A stretch of DNA of 64,000 nt. Origin: Pleurostoma richardsiae (Eukaryota; Ascomycota; Sordariomycetes; Calosphaeriales; Pleurostomataceae). Both the position numbers and the translations under genes were made by a program. Positions 42,153 to 54,312 of this stretch are shown in pieces. The stretch is from NCBI GenBank assembly GCA_030052745.1, contig JANBVO010000001.1, positions 744,001 through 808,000 of the forward strand, in the 5' to 3' direction. The first letter of the stretch is position 1; every line of letters begins with the position of its first letter. The notes beneath the pieces were generated by a model. The model was not told the DNA's origin and made no database searches. It saw nothing but the letters and a program-made list of their open reading frames with translations.

Positions 42153-43659
42153 ATGTCTACCTTCAGTGGTCAAGCCGGAAATGGTGGAATCCCGGACAAC
42201 ACGGCCGGGTTGAACGGAGCTGGCATGGAAGGTAGTTTCCCTCCCACGCCTGCCATTCCAGGCCCGAACGGCGAGGCGGCAAAGACTCTTTGGTATGTTA
42301 TAACTGTGAATGCACTGGTGGGATTGCGGCTAATGGGACTCAGGATGGGCGAGCTTGAGCCTTGGATGGATGAGAATTTCATCAAGAACATCTTCTCTAC
42401 CGTCGCCGGCGAGACCGTGAATGTCAAAGTTATTCGCGATCGGAATTCTGGGTAAGTATGCCCGGTTGCCAGCCTCTTATGGATCTGCACGTCTCGAGCA
42501 CACGTGCCGTGTCTCTCGTCTGCTCCCCTGCTGACGCGTTGGTGGCTGTCTAGGAATGCTGGCTATTGCTTCGTCGAGTTCGCTACCCCGGAAGCGGCAA
42601 CCAAGGCCCTTGCTCTCAACGGCACCCAGGTGCCCAACTCTGCCCGTGTCTTCAAGCTGAACTGGGCTTCTGGCGGCGGCCTTGTAGACCGAAGGTGAGA
42701 TACTCCCCGCGATGCCACAGAGTCATCGTTTACTAACAGCATGCTCCGAAGGGACGATCGTGGACCCGAGTATAGCATCTTCGTCGGCGATCTTGGCCCT
42801 GAGGTCAACGAATTCGTCTTGGTCTCGCTGTTCCAGGCTCGCTTCCCGTCGTGCAAGTCCGCCAAGATTATGACCGATGCTGTCACCGGCCAGTCTCGTG
42901 GCTACGGTTTCGTCCGTTTCTCTGACGAGTCGGACCAACAGCGTGCTCTAGTCGAGATGCAGGGCGTCTACTGCGGGAACCGACCGATGCGAATCTCCAC
43001 CGCCACCCCAAAGACCCGGTGTGTATATTCAGCCTCCTTGTGGTTTGACTGTTGAGCTAACGTTACCCAGCTCTCACCAGTATGGCCAAGGCGGCGGCGC
43101 CAACCATGGTGGCGGTCCAATGATGCAAGGTCCTCCTGCCCAGGGTGGCATGGGCTGGGGTGTTCCCCCGCAGTATTACAACCAAGGCTTCAACCCGATG
43201 CAGCCGATGAACCAGTTCACCGACCCGAACAATACGACTGTTTTCGTTGGCGGCCTGTCCGGTTATGTCACTGAGGATGAGTTGCGCTCCTTTTTCCAGG
43301 GCTTTGGCGAGATCACCTACGTCAAGATTCCGCCTGGCAAGGGATGTGGTTTCGTCCAGTTCGTGCACCGTCATGCTGCTGAGATGGCCATCAACCAGAT
43401 GCAGGGCTACCCGATTGGAAACAGCCGTGTTCGCCTCTCATGGGGCCGCTCGCAGAACAACTCTGGTGTTGGCACTCCCTATCGACCTGCTCCTCCTCCA
43501 CCTCATTACTTGGGTATGCCGCCTCCTGGCGGACCTGGTCCGTATGGCCCGCAACATTTCGGTGGCAGCGCACCGCAGGGTCCTCCTCCCGCTGGCCTGC
43601 AGGTTAGTCACCCTGGTTCGACATCGGCATCATCTATATCTGACAACAACCCGCAGTAA
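42153..43659 (+). CDS. Three-RRM RNA-binding protein (Nam8/Csx1/TIA-1 type)
   Basis: CDS join(42153..42292, 42344..42451, 42554..42694, 42752..43018, 43071..43659), 414 residues. RRM1 (about 47-123) starts with TLWMGELEPW and contains NAGYCFVEF. RRM2 (about 138-215) has SIFVGDLG and RGYGFVRF. RRM3 (about 274-345) has TVFVGGLS and KGCGFVQF. A Gly/Pro/Asn-rich linker and a Pro-rich tail complete the protein. Relatives bind U-rich RNA in splicing, mRNA stability or stress response. The first intron is 51 bp without a stop. The last possible intron (43603-43656, GTTAGT..CCGCAG) is 54 bp without a stop and ends directly before the TAA, so spliced and unspliced forms share the stop but differ by 18 residues. 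The acceptor of intron 3 was chosen for motif continuity. Confidence 0.88.
43603..43656 (+). other. Possible optional terminal intron of the RRM gene
   Basis: GTTAGT donor, CTGAC branch site and CCGCAG acceptor, 54 bp, no in-frame stop. Splicing fuses CAG directly to the TAA stop. Confidence 0.5.
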
Positions 43660-45247
43660 TTCGATCGTCTCGTCACTTCAGCCCCACATGCTTTACGCAT
43701 CGCAACGGCGTTCAGGTGTGGGCGTTTCCGGACGGAAAAGTCACGACATGGAGTTGACCGCTGTATTTCCAAATGACGTTCCTCGATAACGACACTCGCT
43801 TCTTTCACTTCTTCCCGTAAATGCAGTTCTGGATTACTCCACGGCCATCTCGCGGTCACCATCACCCGGCATCCTGCAATCCTCTTTGAGTTAGTCACCG
43901 AGGCCGTTTCGTCCTACTGCTCGGCACCTTGATGGTACCCAGACGGGGGTAGAAGCAGGCCGATCTCCTCGGTTGATTCCCCTGCTCAATCTGTTCCTTC
44001 TCGGCTCTGTGGTTCGGCCTCGTGGGCTTACCGGTTTCTGTCGACCGCGCCGGTCTAGTAGTTTCTTCGCAAAGCCTCTCCACACAGCTTAGTCACGGAT
44101 TTACGAGCAGGCTATCCTTTACAGCATAAAGCATTCTCGCGTTCCTTGTTCGTTCGCTGATAATGACTTTATGATACCCCGGGGGAGTTGGTCAGCGTCG
44201 GTTGCTTGTGTGGAAAACCGGTGCTGTTCGAACTGCATACTTCGTTCCTTCTATTCTTTCCAGACACTTTTTCCCTCTCCTTATTTTCCGTTATGGGTCA
44301 GTTATGATCGGGAGCCGCCAGCATTAGGGGTTAACTCTCGCTTCTCCTCCCTTGGTAGTCGAACTTTCATAGTTGAATTCCAGATGAATCGTTGATCTAT
44401 CCGGTGTCTACACGCGGTGAGGGTGTTCAGAGCAATTCAGCACAAAGTCGAGGATGTATTTCAATCTCGTTGCTTCATCCGTCCTAACCTCTCGATCCAG
44501 ATCGCTACCTGCAGGTGTTCAGATATCGCCTTCATGTTGGTATCTTTCTGGATCGTATTCTCGGATAGAAGGAATAGGCCAGTATTTAGGCAGTCAGACA
44601 ATCGACAACTATTTATTGTCCCTCCTTGCATAATTCTACGTTCTGTACAGTTCAAACCGCTTGCCCTGATACACCCACTGTATCCGTAGCCAAACCCATT
44701 TCAGCCTCCTCGCTTAGTCACGAATGCATGGTCCGAGCGTAAGCGTTTCCTTCACCGTAACAAAGGTACCCCGTACCTCCGTAGTGTCACCGGGCGATGC
44801 GGACACGCCCCACACTCCCCTCTTGCGTCACAGTCTTGGGAGCCTTGACAGCGAATTGCAGACCTCAGATTACCTCCTTCGGGACACCTCTCTCTACCTC
44901 CGTGGTCAGCTGTCATTGTGACTTTCTGCAGATTCACTCACTCCGAAGAGGTTCTTGACTGCCTGATATTCTCTAAGAAGTCGCCTGACCCTCGGCGTCA
45001 TTCGCTGTTCGCGACACCTCACACCGACCGAAAACCATAAACTTCACGGACCGCCACCGAAAGCGTGGGGCATTACAGCCCAACCTCCGTCCTCATATCT
45101 TCCCTTTCCGACAACACTTTTCCCAAATACCAGATTTGCCTTGAGGGCACCATTATTCCGCTCTTGCCACACTCGGACTCCGAAGCCTACCACAAGACCA
45201 TCGAACCTCGTATGCAAAGGAAGGCAGAGAATCCGACTACCGACAAG
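43660..45247. other. Intergenic: 3' UTR of RRM gene, promoter of UBX gene
   Basis: 1.6 kb in which no protein gene is supported. Pyrimidine-rich patches near 44240-44290 and 44860-44940 may mark transcribed leader sequence for the UBX gene. Confidence 0.45.
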
Positions 45248-46968
45248 ATGGATGACGAGGCGACGGCCCAATTCATCGGCATCACGAATGCCAGCGAGCA
45301 GGTGGCTCGCGGCTTCCTCAACATGACCGATGGCGACATCAACCAGGCCGTCCAGCTTTTCTTCGAGAATCCAGACCTCCAGTCATCGTTCAACGCCGTG
45401 GGCGCGGGGTCTTCTTCTGCGACCGGACAGTCTGCAGCGCCACGTCCTCCACGAGCGGACGCCTCGTCGCGCAACATTGGGAGAGAGGATGAACGCGGCG
45501 TCATACACATAGACAGCGATGATGACGACGACGTGCAGATGGGCGGCTCTAGTCCCGATTTTGTCGACCTGGACGATGATACAGGCGCCGGCGTCGCGGC
45601 CACGGTGGCGAGAACGGCGCAGGAAGAAGAGGATGCTGCCATGGCCAAGAAGTTGCAAGAGGAGCTCTACTCGGAGTCTGCAACCGCAACAGATGGGGTG
45701 CGTGCGCCTATTGCCCGCACCACGGAAACTCTGGTAGCTCCATCCTACGGCATGGGCATGGTGGGCGATGATGATTTGGAGTCTGCCGTATATGAGCAGA
45801 TGCGCAGGAGACGACAACCACAAGGTGAGGAGAACGTCACTCGATATTCCTGAGACAGGTCCCAGTGGTCTAACCTTCTTCTTGTCCAGGCCGATCGAAT
45901 CCTTTTGCGCAGTCGATATGGGATGATCCCAACGCGCCGATGCGGGCTCCAGGAGCCGCCTCTGCAGAGGGTGGCCAGCCCCAGACGCGAGCCCAGCGCC
46001 TGGCCGAACTGTTCCGTCCACCATACGACCTCATAGCACACCTGTCCTGGGATGAAGCGCGAGCAGAAGGAAAGGAGGAGAAGAAGTGGATTCTCGTGAA
46101 CCTTCAAGACATGACCGACTTCAACTGCCAGGCCCTCAACCGAGACATATGGAAGGATGACCTAGTCCGGAGTTTGGTACAAGAAAACTTCATCTTCCTG
46201 CAGTATTCCAAGGACGACCCCCAGGCGGAGCAGTACATCACTTTCTACTTCCCGGGTCACGCTCACGAGAACCCGGACAATTATCCACATGTCTCCATCG
46301 TGGACCCGCGAACAGGAGAACAGGTCAAGGTTTGGTCGGGGCGGCCGTTCCCAAGCCCGCAGGATTTCCACGCACAGCTCGTCGAGTTCCTCGACCGGTA
46401 CAGTCTGGCGAGCAACAGCAAGAATCCCGTGTCGAAGCAGAAGCGGCCCGAGAAGACCGTCGACGTCGACCGCATGACGGAGGACGAGATGCTCCAGATG
46501 GCTATGCAGAACAGTTTGGCGGCGGCGAACGGCAACGACAGCGGCGGTGTAGATGTGCACGACCCGGATGAGCTGACCAAGTCAGTCGACCTAGGCAAGG
46601 GCAAGGGCAAGGCTATAGCGACGGAGGATGAAATCTTGGAGACTACCGCTCCCGAAACGTCCGGCGGCGTGTCACCTTTTGCCAGCATACCCTCGGACCG
46701 GCCGCACGTCGAGCCGGCTAATGACCCAGCCACGACGACGCGCATTCAGTTCCGGCACCCCAATGGGCGGGTCATCCGGCGATTCAACTTGGACGACCAT
46801 GTCTCGCGCATTTTTGAGTGGCTGAAAGCGGAGCCTCTCGACGGTAGGGAAGGAGTCGAGTTCGAGCTCAAGGTCATGCCGGAGGGAAGGGACCTTATCG
46901 AGGAGCTAGACAAGACGATCGAGGAGGCCGGGTTGAAACAGGGAACAGTCATGGTTGAGTTCGTCTGA
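45248..46968 (+). CDS. UBX5: UBA-UAS-UBX protein (Ubx5/UBXN7-like), Cdc48 cofactor
   Basis: CDS join(45248..45824, 45890..46968), 551 residues. The order of parts matches yeast Ubx5 and human UBXN7. A UBA-like domain (about 5-45, VARGFLNMTDGDINQAVQLF) binds ubiquitin. An acidic linker (SDDDDDVQMGG) follows. A thioredoxin-like UAS domain lies at about 220-370 (KKWILVNLQDMTDFNCQALNRD, NFIFLQYSKDD, PHVSIVDPRTGEQVKVWSG). Then comes a UIM-like helix (EDEMLQMAMQNSLAA) and a C-terminal UBX domain (from about 475, TRIQFRHPNGRVIRRFNLDD) that docks on Cdc48/p97. It should recruit Cdc48 to ubiquitylated substrates in the nucleus or cytosol. The frame is open upstream with an ATG at 45212, but MDDEATAQF is the family-like start. 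Confidence 0.9.
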
Positions 46969-48634
46969 CCGTGAGGCAGGATTGGGAATGACTCTGTGGC
47001 GACCTTCGAACCTTCGTGCTCTGGGGCGCGGGCTGGTGTGAGAGCAGGCACTGAAGTCGGTATCTTGGCTCTCGTGGGTGTGACAGGTGTGCAGTGTACT
47101 CTGGGTTGCTGCGACAGAATCCCGAGCAACTGGCTACGTCTTCTCGGGAGGTCTCATGGACGGGATTGCTTAGGCGTTTACGGCAACATCATTCGACCAC
47201 TGGGTCGTTTTTGGGAGGCACTCTCGCATTGCTTACAGGCAGATAGATCTCCTCCCGCCTTGGGGAGCGGAACAGCCATGCATTCGATAAAGAATTGAAC
47301 TTGCTTTCATGCGAAGTCCATCATGTCCAAGTGCCTCCTTCTCAATCTTCATGTGGCCTCCTGCAGCTGTAGTCGTGCCCTCTGCGCTGCTCTTTTCGGG
47401 AGCCCGCTGCCCCTCCTTCCTCTCTGCCTTTTCTCGACCCTGACCCGGAGACCGGATCCGGCATCCGTGCCAGCACCTTCTCGCGGTCTCGTGGTCTCAC
47501 CTTTCCTCGGTGTGTCTCGTCCAATTGCTGCTCCTGCGGCGAGCCTCACTGCGGCTGAAAGCGAACGAACCCCTTTGTTGCCTCCTGCTCTGCCCTACGG
47601 TAGGGCGGGGGACGCCTCCGTGGCCAATCAAGCGACAGCCGCCCCGCGAGTGTTGAAACTTGTTCCTTGGGCTTAGCTAGCGCGCGGAGTAGCGAACAAT
47701 GGCGGGCCTATTGTTTGTGTGCGTGAGTGGGTGCTGTGCTCCCTGTGCCTGGCGCTTTTTTTGTTTACTCGATGAGTACTCAGTAGGTAGGTAGGTAGGT
47801 TCCTGTTTAGCATGGAGAGCATTTTGCAGATTCATTGGAGCTGTTGCGAGGCCGGCCGGATGTTGGAATCACCATGTGGAACTCGTAGTAATACGCGTGG
47901 GATTCCAAGACTTCTGCTGAGGTTAATTAGGAAGCCCTTACGTCTAGATGGTGCTAGACAGCAGCTGAATTACTCCATAATTAATGTTCTGTTGATGCAT
48001 ATCAGGGGAGATGAACAAGGTTCGCCAATAGCAGAGCTCGGCGCAGAAACATTCGCAACGGGCTTGTTGTCTCGGTCGGAGGCTCCTTTGATCCAGGCTG
48101 ACAAGAGAGGCATTCTGCTGTTTCTGTTCCTCCGCGCCGTTGCCGCGTCATCGGTGAGCCAAAACGCGGTTGTCACCGACCCAGATCCAGGGTCGTTCCT
48201 TTTCCGCTGGCGTCGGCCGTGTCTCTCTGCCTCTGTCCCACCCCTGCTTCTCCCCTCTACCTACCCGCTAGGTCATCCCCTCCGCTGAACAGCAATAACA
48301 GCACAGCTCGACCGACCCCATACTCTGATAAACTCCTGCTTCCCTGCCGAAGGCCCTCGCGAAGTCAAGGAACCAGCCTGCCATCTGTCACGCCGCCCCG
48401 GACCTCTCAATTGCTCGTCAACCAGTTCCCCGCCTCGTCGTGAGATCCGCCGATCGATCGATCTCGACCCGCCCGCCCCTCCATCCAGCTTGCCCTTGCA
48501 GCGAGCATAACCACGTCCTCCCCGTCTGACTCCACGCGACTCCCGCTCTGCATTGAGCTCCCCGCGTCTGTCCCGGCTTCTCCTCTGTCAGATCGGGCTT
48601 CGCGAACGCGGAACAGGCGAGACAAACACGAGAA
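46969..48634. other. Intergenic: 3' UTR of UBX gene, promoter/leader of kinase
   Basis: 1.7 kb with no supported gene. It holds a (TAGG)4 run at 47784-47799 and a C/T-rich stretch from about 48190 to 48600 that looks like the kinase leader. An open frame at 47323-47676 has no protein-like features. Confidence 0.45.
47784..47799. repeat. (TAGG)4 microsatellite
   Basis: Four direct copies of TAGG; too short and isolated to be telomeric. Confidence 0.8.
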
Positions 48635-51138
48635 ATGGCGGACAGGGAGAGGGACTACGACGAGGGCGAGGGCTCTGTCGACCCGGAGCTCCTCTACAGC
48701 AAGGAATACTGCATTGGTTTGTCCCCCACCAGGAAGTGGTGGCCGTGAGGGCGACAGCTGGCTTACCATTAATGGTTGTACAGGCGGAGGTAGCTTTGGC
48801 AAGGTTTACAAAGGGTGTGTGCAGTTCCTGGCGGTCTCTTCCCTCAGTTTCTGTGGTTTCTCTAGCTGCGAACAGCAAGCTAACTGCGGTGTCCCTTTGA
48901 ATTAGAGTCGACAAGCGGACCGGCCAGGCCGTCGCCATCAAGGTCATTGACATCGAGAGCGCCGAGGACGAGGTCGAGGACATCATACAAGAGATCGCCA
49001 TTCTGTCCGAACTGCAGTCGCCCTATGTGACGAAGTACTATGGATCTTACGCAAAGGGAGCCGAGCTTTGGATCGTCATGGAGTTCTGCTCCGGCGGCAG
49101 CTGCGCCGACCTGATGAAGCCTGGGCTGATCGGCGAGGACTATATCGCCATCATCGTGCGCGAGCTGTTGCTCGGCCTCGACTACCTGCACTCAGACAAG
49201 AAGCTGCATCGCGACATCAAGGCCGCCAACGTCCTGCTCGGCGCCAACGGTCAGGTCAAACTAGCCGACTTTGGCGTGTCCGGCCAGCTGTCGGCCACCA
49301 TGACCAAGAAGAACACCTTCGTCGGCACGCCCTTCTGGATGGCGCCAGAGGTCATCAAGCAGTCCGGCTACGACCACAAGGCAGACATCTGGTCCCTGGG
49401 CATCACCGCCCTCGAGCTCGCCAACGGCGAGCCGCCCTACGCAGACATCCACCCCATGAAGGTGCTGTTCCTCATCCCCAAGAACCCGCCCCCGCGGCTC
49501 GACGGCAACTTCACCAAGGCCTTCAAGGACTTCGTCGAGTCCTGCCTGCAGCGCGACCCAAAGGAGCGGCCCACTGCTCGCGAGCTCCTCCGGCACCCCT
49601 TCATCCGCCGCGCCAAGAAGACGAGCTACCTGACGGAGCTGATTGAACGGCACACCCGGTGGGCAGCGACGCACAAGAGTGGCGGTGGCGACGACGACGA
49701 CGCCTACGACGACGAGCGCGACGCGGCCGAGCGCGAGCCCGTCAACGAGGACATGTGGGACTTCGGCACCGTCCGCCTGGTGGGCGGCGGCCACGGCCGG
49801 CCGGGGCTGCTGAGCGCCATGGACGAGGCGGCGACGAACGCGCGGTCCTTCGCCGCGAGGCCGGCCGATGACTACTACGGGAGGGAGAACAGCGGCGGCG
49901 GCAGGCTGGGCTCACCGGCGGAAGGTAGCGCCGGCCTCGACAGGGACAGGGACACCCTCAAGGCGGCGCCGCACTCGCCGACCAAGGCGTCGGCGGCCGG
50001 CACGTCGAGGCAGACGTCGCCGCAGCGCAAGCCCGTGTCCGGGATGCGGCCCCCGTCGTCGCCGTCCAAGGTGCCGCTGCCGGCGTCCCCGGGAAAGGCG
50101 CTGCAGGCGCCGCCGCAGATCAGGGAGCCGCCGGAGACGCCGCGCGCGTCGGCAATGGCGAGGAACATGGCGCCGCCGCCGGGTGCCACGGGCCCCGGCG
50201 GGCACTCGCCCGACTACGACAGGGTCCTGCAGGAGCAGCTGCAGCGGGAGATGGGTACCTTGAACCTCGCGCCGGTGATCAGCTCTAGCCAGGCGGGTGC
50301 GGGCGGCGCGTCGTCACAGCACCAGCACCAGCACCAGCACAACGCGTCTGTTCCGCGGCAGTCGTCTTCTAGTAGGCTAGGCCCTCTGAAGCTCCCTGAG
50401 ATCCCACCTTTCCGTGGCTCGCAGCAGCAGCAGCAGCAGCAGCAGCCGCTCCAGAGAACTGTGAATCAGCAACAGCCAACCCCGGCCTCGTCACAAGCCA
50501 GGCCACAGCAGTACAGTAACCAGACGCAATTGTACCCGCAACAACAGCAAGCGCTGCCGCAGTCGCCATCCCACCAGTTACAGCAGCAGCAGCAGTGGCC
50601 CTTTCAGACGACAGAAACGCAGCGTGCCATGTCCCCGCTGCCCTCCAAGGAGTCCGCCCGCCTAAGCCCCAGACCGCCCTCCCACTCCTCAACGCCCGAG
50701 CCCGGACCTCACACGCCCCTGGCCTTCCCCTCCCCGGCGCCCGCGAACCCGAACGGCGACCTCGACGCGCTCAACGACGTCATCTTCCCCGCGCTCGAGG
50801 AGGCACTCAAGCGCCGGCAGATCCGGCTGCAGCAGCTGTATCGTGGTGCTGCGCCCGGGCCCTCCGGTAGCAGCAGCAGCACCAGCGGCACCAACAACAG
50901 CAGTGGCGCCGCCTCTGGGACGGTGGGCGCGCCGACACCGAAGCAGCAGCGGGCGGAGGCGGCGCACGAAAAGATTAGGAAGCTGGTGTATAAGCTGGCG
51001 TACGTGTGCAAAGAGATCGACCACTACGACAAGGCGGAGCCCGTTGGCATGGGCAGGGAGGTGGGCACGTTCCTGGAGGGGCTGCTGGAGGAGATATTAG
51101 TTCGGGTTGAGCCTCTGGATGAGGAAGATGCTGCATGA
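48635..51138 (+). CDS. Ste20-family (GCK-III, Mst3/Kic1/Sid1 type) protein kinase
   Basis: CDS join(48635..48716, 48784..48814, 48906..51138), 781 residues. Two introns break the P-loop region; exon 2 is only 31 bp. The kinase domain is at about 23-275: glycine loop GGGSFGKVYKG, Lys50 (AIKV), HRDIKAAN with Asp141, DFG at 159-161 and the Ste20 signature GTPFWMAPEVI. All catalytic residues are intact. The VDPELLYSKEYCIG start is typical of GCK-III kinases, which act in septation, polarity and RAM/SIN-type signalling. A long disordered linker is rich in Pro, Ser and Gln, with HQ repeats near 50325-50340 and an eight-Gln run near 50421-50443. A conserved helical tail (LDALNDVIFPALEEALKRRQ, and IRKLVYKLAYVCKEIDHYD) closes the protein and is probably a partner-binding domain. 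Confidence 0.92.
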
Positions 51139-52248
51139 TCCTTGCGCCGCGACGGCGGTGACAAGCAAGGCTCTTCCTCTTCTACGACGTGACTACGATT
51201 CTCGCGGAAACATGCGATACGAGCTGGACGATGGTGAACGAGACCAGGTAACATGGAACGAACGTATGGGTGTTGGATTAGCAACGAATCGCCTTTGGTT
51301 GAGGACGGTTTAAAAAAAAAAAGTCAGGGGTTTGATATGATATGGCATGGAAACATGTAATAGGCGTGCCCATGCGGTGTGTAGGGGTTAACGCGGGGGT
51401 TGGCCTCGCCCTCTGTCGTGGATTGTATTATACCCGGGCATTACAGGGCATGGAATAGATTTTACTTTGTCTCCAGGATAGTCCTCGTCTCGACTCTGAC
51501 TTATAGTCCATGGGCTCACTTACAATCCAGAGGAATCATAGGTGTCGGCGGTACGCCTCCCTGAACCTTTCCTCGACCCAAAAGCGCCGAGCTATAATCG
51601 CCATGCCTCGAAGAGACTTCCGAGGCGGGGGTAAGGTATCACGGCAGGGACTGACTGGCAAGTTTCTCGCCATTCCAGCCCGCTCTCTCCTCTCGAAGCT
51701 GTTGGTGATGCCACCTGACAGCTGCAGCTGTCCGGAGCGAAGCTTACGAATGCAGCCTCCCGTCGTCGACATTCCGTCGCCTGCTCCCTTTATCATTCGA
51801 TGTCCTCCGCCTCGTCATGGGCGAAACCGTGAGCAGGTACGGTAACGAGCTCAACAAAACTTTGAATGACTTGATAAGGAGCCGCTTCCACAACCTTTTC
51901 GTCACACTTGGGCGCCGTGCAAACAAAGCTGTCAGCGGCAGCTAGTAGCCGGCTCTCGGCCGCCCGCAGCTCCCTGCCACATTGATAAAGGAAGAGCTAC
52001 TGTCTTGCGGTGCTGGGCTAGTAGCTCCCTCGACTCTGCGGGCGGGCTGCAGCATCATCTCCGGGAAGGCACTGAGGTGTAGCACCGGCAGGCGATGAGA
52101 GCTCTCCTCGGAGGGTGAGGGGGCTGGAAATGGCTTCTTAACTCCTATATCTTCCTCAAGGGACTGGAAGATTCTCGCGAGAAAGACGGGGTTGCACACA
52201 ACTCAGGCAGATGTGATTCCGGCTCCATCTACAGCCAAGGACATACTG
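51139..52248. other. Intergenic, no gene seen
   Basis: 1.1 kb with the kinase 3' UTR on the left and the promoter of the secreted protein on the right. Short open frames on both strands are not supported. Confidence 0.45.
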
Positions 52249-52999
52249 ATGTGGCAGCCACGGATCTGTCTCGCCGCCATGGCCAGCACGGTCCTGGCTC
52301 ACGCCGCCCAGCGCTCCTCGACCGCGCTGGCCACGGCCGACGACTGTCTGGCCCACCGTCCAGGCTGCTCCTGCGTCGACACCTCGATGCGTGCCCTGCG
52401 CTTCGCGGCCACCGACCTCGAGTACCACGCCTTCTACGCGGCCGCGAGCCCCGCGCGCAAGACCTCGTGGGCCTTTGTGGGCTTCAACCTGAGCAACAGC
52501 GCCGTCGGCTACCAGACGGCCTGCGCGGCGTTTAGCAACAGGCAGGATGGCCCTGGCGGAGCAGAGGATGGCGACGTGGGCGGCTTCTTCTACGGGGACG
52601 TCTGGTTCTGGTGCGAGTCCACGGGAAGCGGTGGCAATGACACGGCGGCCGCGGCGAGATTTGCGTATAATCGGACGAGCGGCGAGCTCGAGATCTCGCA
52701 GAGATGGACGTGTCGAGATGATCCGATGTTTCCGTATGTGCCGCCTCTCTGTCCCCTTGAGTGACGATGTGCTGTGTTTCTCCAAAGGGTTATACACTGA
52801 CTGTGCAGTCAGGATAACCTTCAATGCGACGGCAACCGTCAGCACGGCCAACACCACATGCAATGACACTTCCTGGACGACTTCTGCCCAGACTGCGGAG
52901 CAAGGGGGCTCATCGGAAGAGGATCTGTGGGAGAGGAAGGTCGTCTGCGGTCCGGTCAATATCACGTTCCAGGCTGACTACTTGAGCGCATGGGAGTAG
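52249..52999 (+). CDS. Secreted cysteine-containing protein of unknown function
   Basis: CDS join(52249..52733, 52813..52999), 223 residues. A signal peptide (MWQPRICLAAMASTVLAHA) is followed by a compact, cysteine-containing domain: DCLAHRPGCSC, ACAAF, FWCES, WTCRDD, and after the intron TTCNDT and VVCGPVNITF. It has several N-glycosylation motifs. The intron uses GTATGT, a CTGAC branch and GTCAG. Other acceptors between 52787 and 52808 would break the frame found in exon 2. The pattern resembles fungal secreted proteins with a C-terminal Trp-Thr-Cys plus Pro-Ile-Thr-Phe block, whose function is unknown to me. It lies 1.3 kb upstream of a secreted tyrosinase on the same strand. Confidence 0.72.
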
Positions 53000-54312
53000 A
53001 GAGTAGTAGAGCCAGTCTTCTCTGGCATGGCTAAATAATCATCGAGAGCGGAGGGATGGGGAGAGGCCGCATCGGCTTAGCACCTATACCCGTGGCAGTG
53101 ACAGCCAAGTCCATAGTACCGTTGTTATGAGGTCAAAACACCCACATCCTCTTTGACGGAGATGTTTGCCAAGTCGTCGGTTCTGTCTGTCAACCTCCTC
53201 AACGGTCGGAGCATTTGCTTGCCCATGCCTCGCTGAGATGACGTCCCCGAGATCAGTCCACTGCATCGTCCCGGCTTTAAGACTCTCAAGATAGTTCCCA
53301 TCTTTCACCACGACAGCGGCCTGCTTCGCCAGCCGCAACGGTGCTTGATCCCTTTCTCATTTCCGGTCGCCCACAAAATGTTTGGAGCGGGTAGCATCAT
53401 TCACACGCCGCCATGCTCCTTCGAGATCTTGGCGTTTACCGCGCACTGATGCTCATCACTCAGCGTGGTAACGAGTCGTATTACCTAATGCCTCCCATGC
53501 CCGGGAACCTGCCCCTTCTGCGGCACGGCCCTGACTTCTCCCTTTTCTCTCTCTCCCTTCTCTAGGCTTTTCCCATCGCAGAGCTACCTCTAGTATTCGA
53601 TCTTTCCGCGGGAACAGTGAGGTGGCAGCCAAACTACTTGTGTGGACCGTAAATGATGCTGGACATCTTTTTCTGCCTGTGGTGTCTAGAGGTGCGGTTC
53701 CCATTCAGATCAGGGGAGTCGATCCAAATAAGGGGCGTCGGAATGGCCCGAGAGGCATGTTCTCCACAACTACCACCATATGCTCGCTCCTTCGGCAGAG
53801 GACCCGAGAGTACGACCTGACGATGTATCCGGCTGTCTGCGAGGTCATAGCAAGCCCAAAAGAGCGTTTGGTGCCATGCAGGGGATCCGAATCTGGCAGG
53901 CCTCCCTCGCTTTGGATGGTCTGTGGATACCTACTCATCGCAGGGAGGTGCGCCTAGACCTCAACGAACAGACTTGCACGATGCGATGGTCTAATCGACG
54001 GCCTAGCCGCTTTCGTCCGGTCCCCTGCTTTCTACTTTTAAGCTTCCTTCAAGTGAGGGTCAAGGACAACTACAAAGGGAGATCGGCGCCCGGTTGCTGG
54101 AGAGGCCTGGAAGCTCGAGTTGAGCCTCACTCACTTCGCCGCAGAGGGAGAGGTGCAGATCTCCAGTCACTCGTTAAGCCTCCGTGCTCGTCATTCGCTC
54201 TTTTTGCATCCGTTATTTTGTCTCTAGCCTGTTTCTGTTCCTTGCAAGCATTGCTGCCTCATATGGTCGATCGTTTCTGTCATTGATGAAGATCTGAAGT
54301 ACGGTGTCGATC
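53000..54312. other. Intergenic, no gene seen
   Basis: 1.3 kb between the two secreted-protein genes. No supported gene. The last few hundred bases should hold the tyrosinase promoter. Confidence 0.45.

Noticed and set aside
47784-47799. (TAGG)4 as a telomere-like repeat
   Set aside because: Only four units, and it differs from the usual fungal TTAGGG; better called a microsatellite.
52156-52965. 269-codon antisense frame over the secreted protein
   Set aside because: The sense strand has a signal peptide, cysteine pattern and a proper intron; the antisense product has no features.
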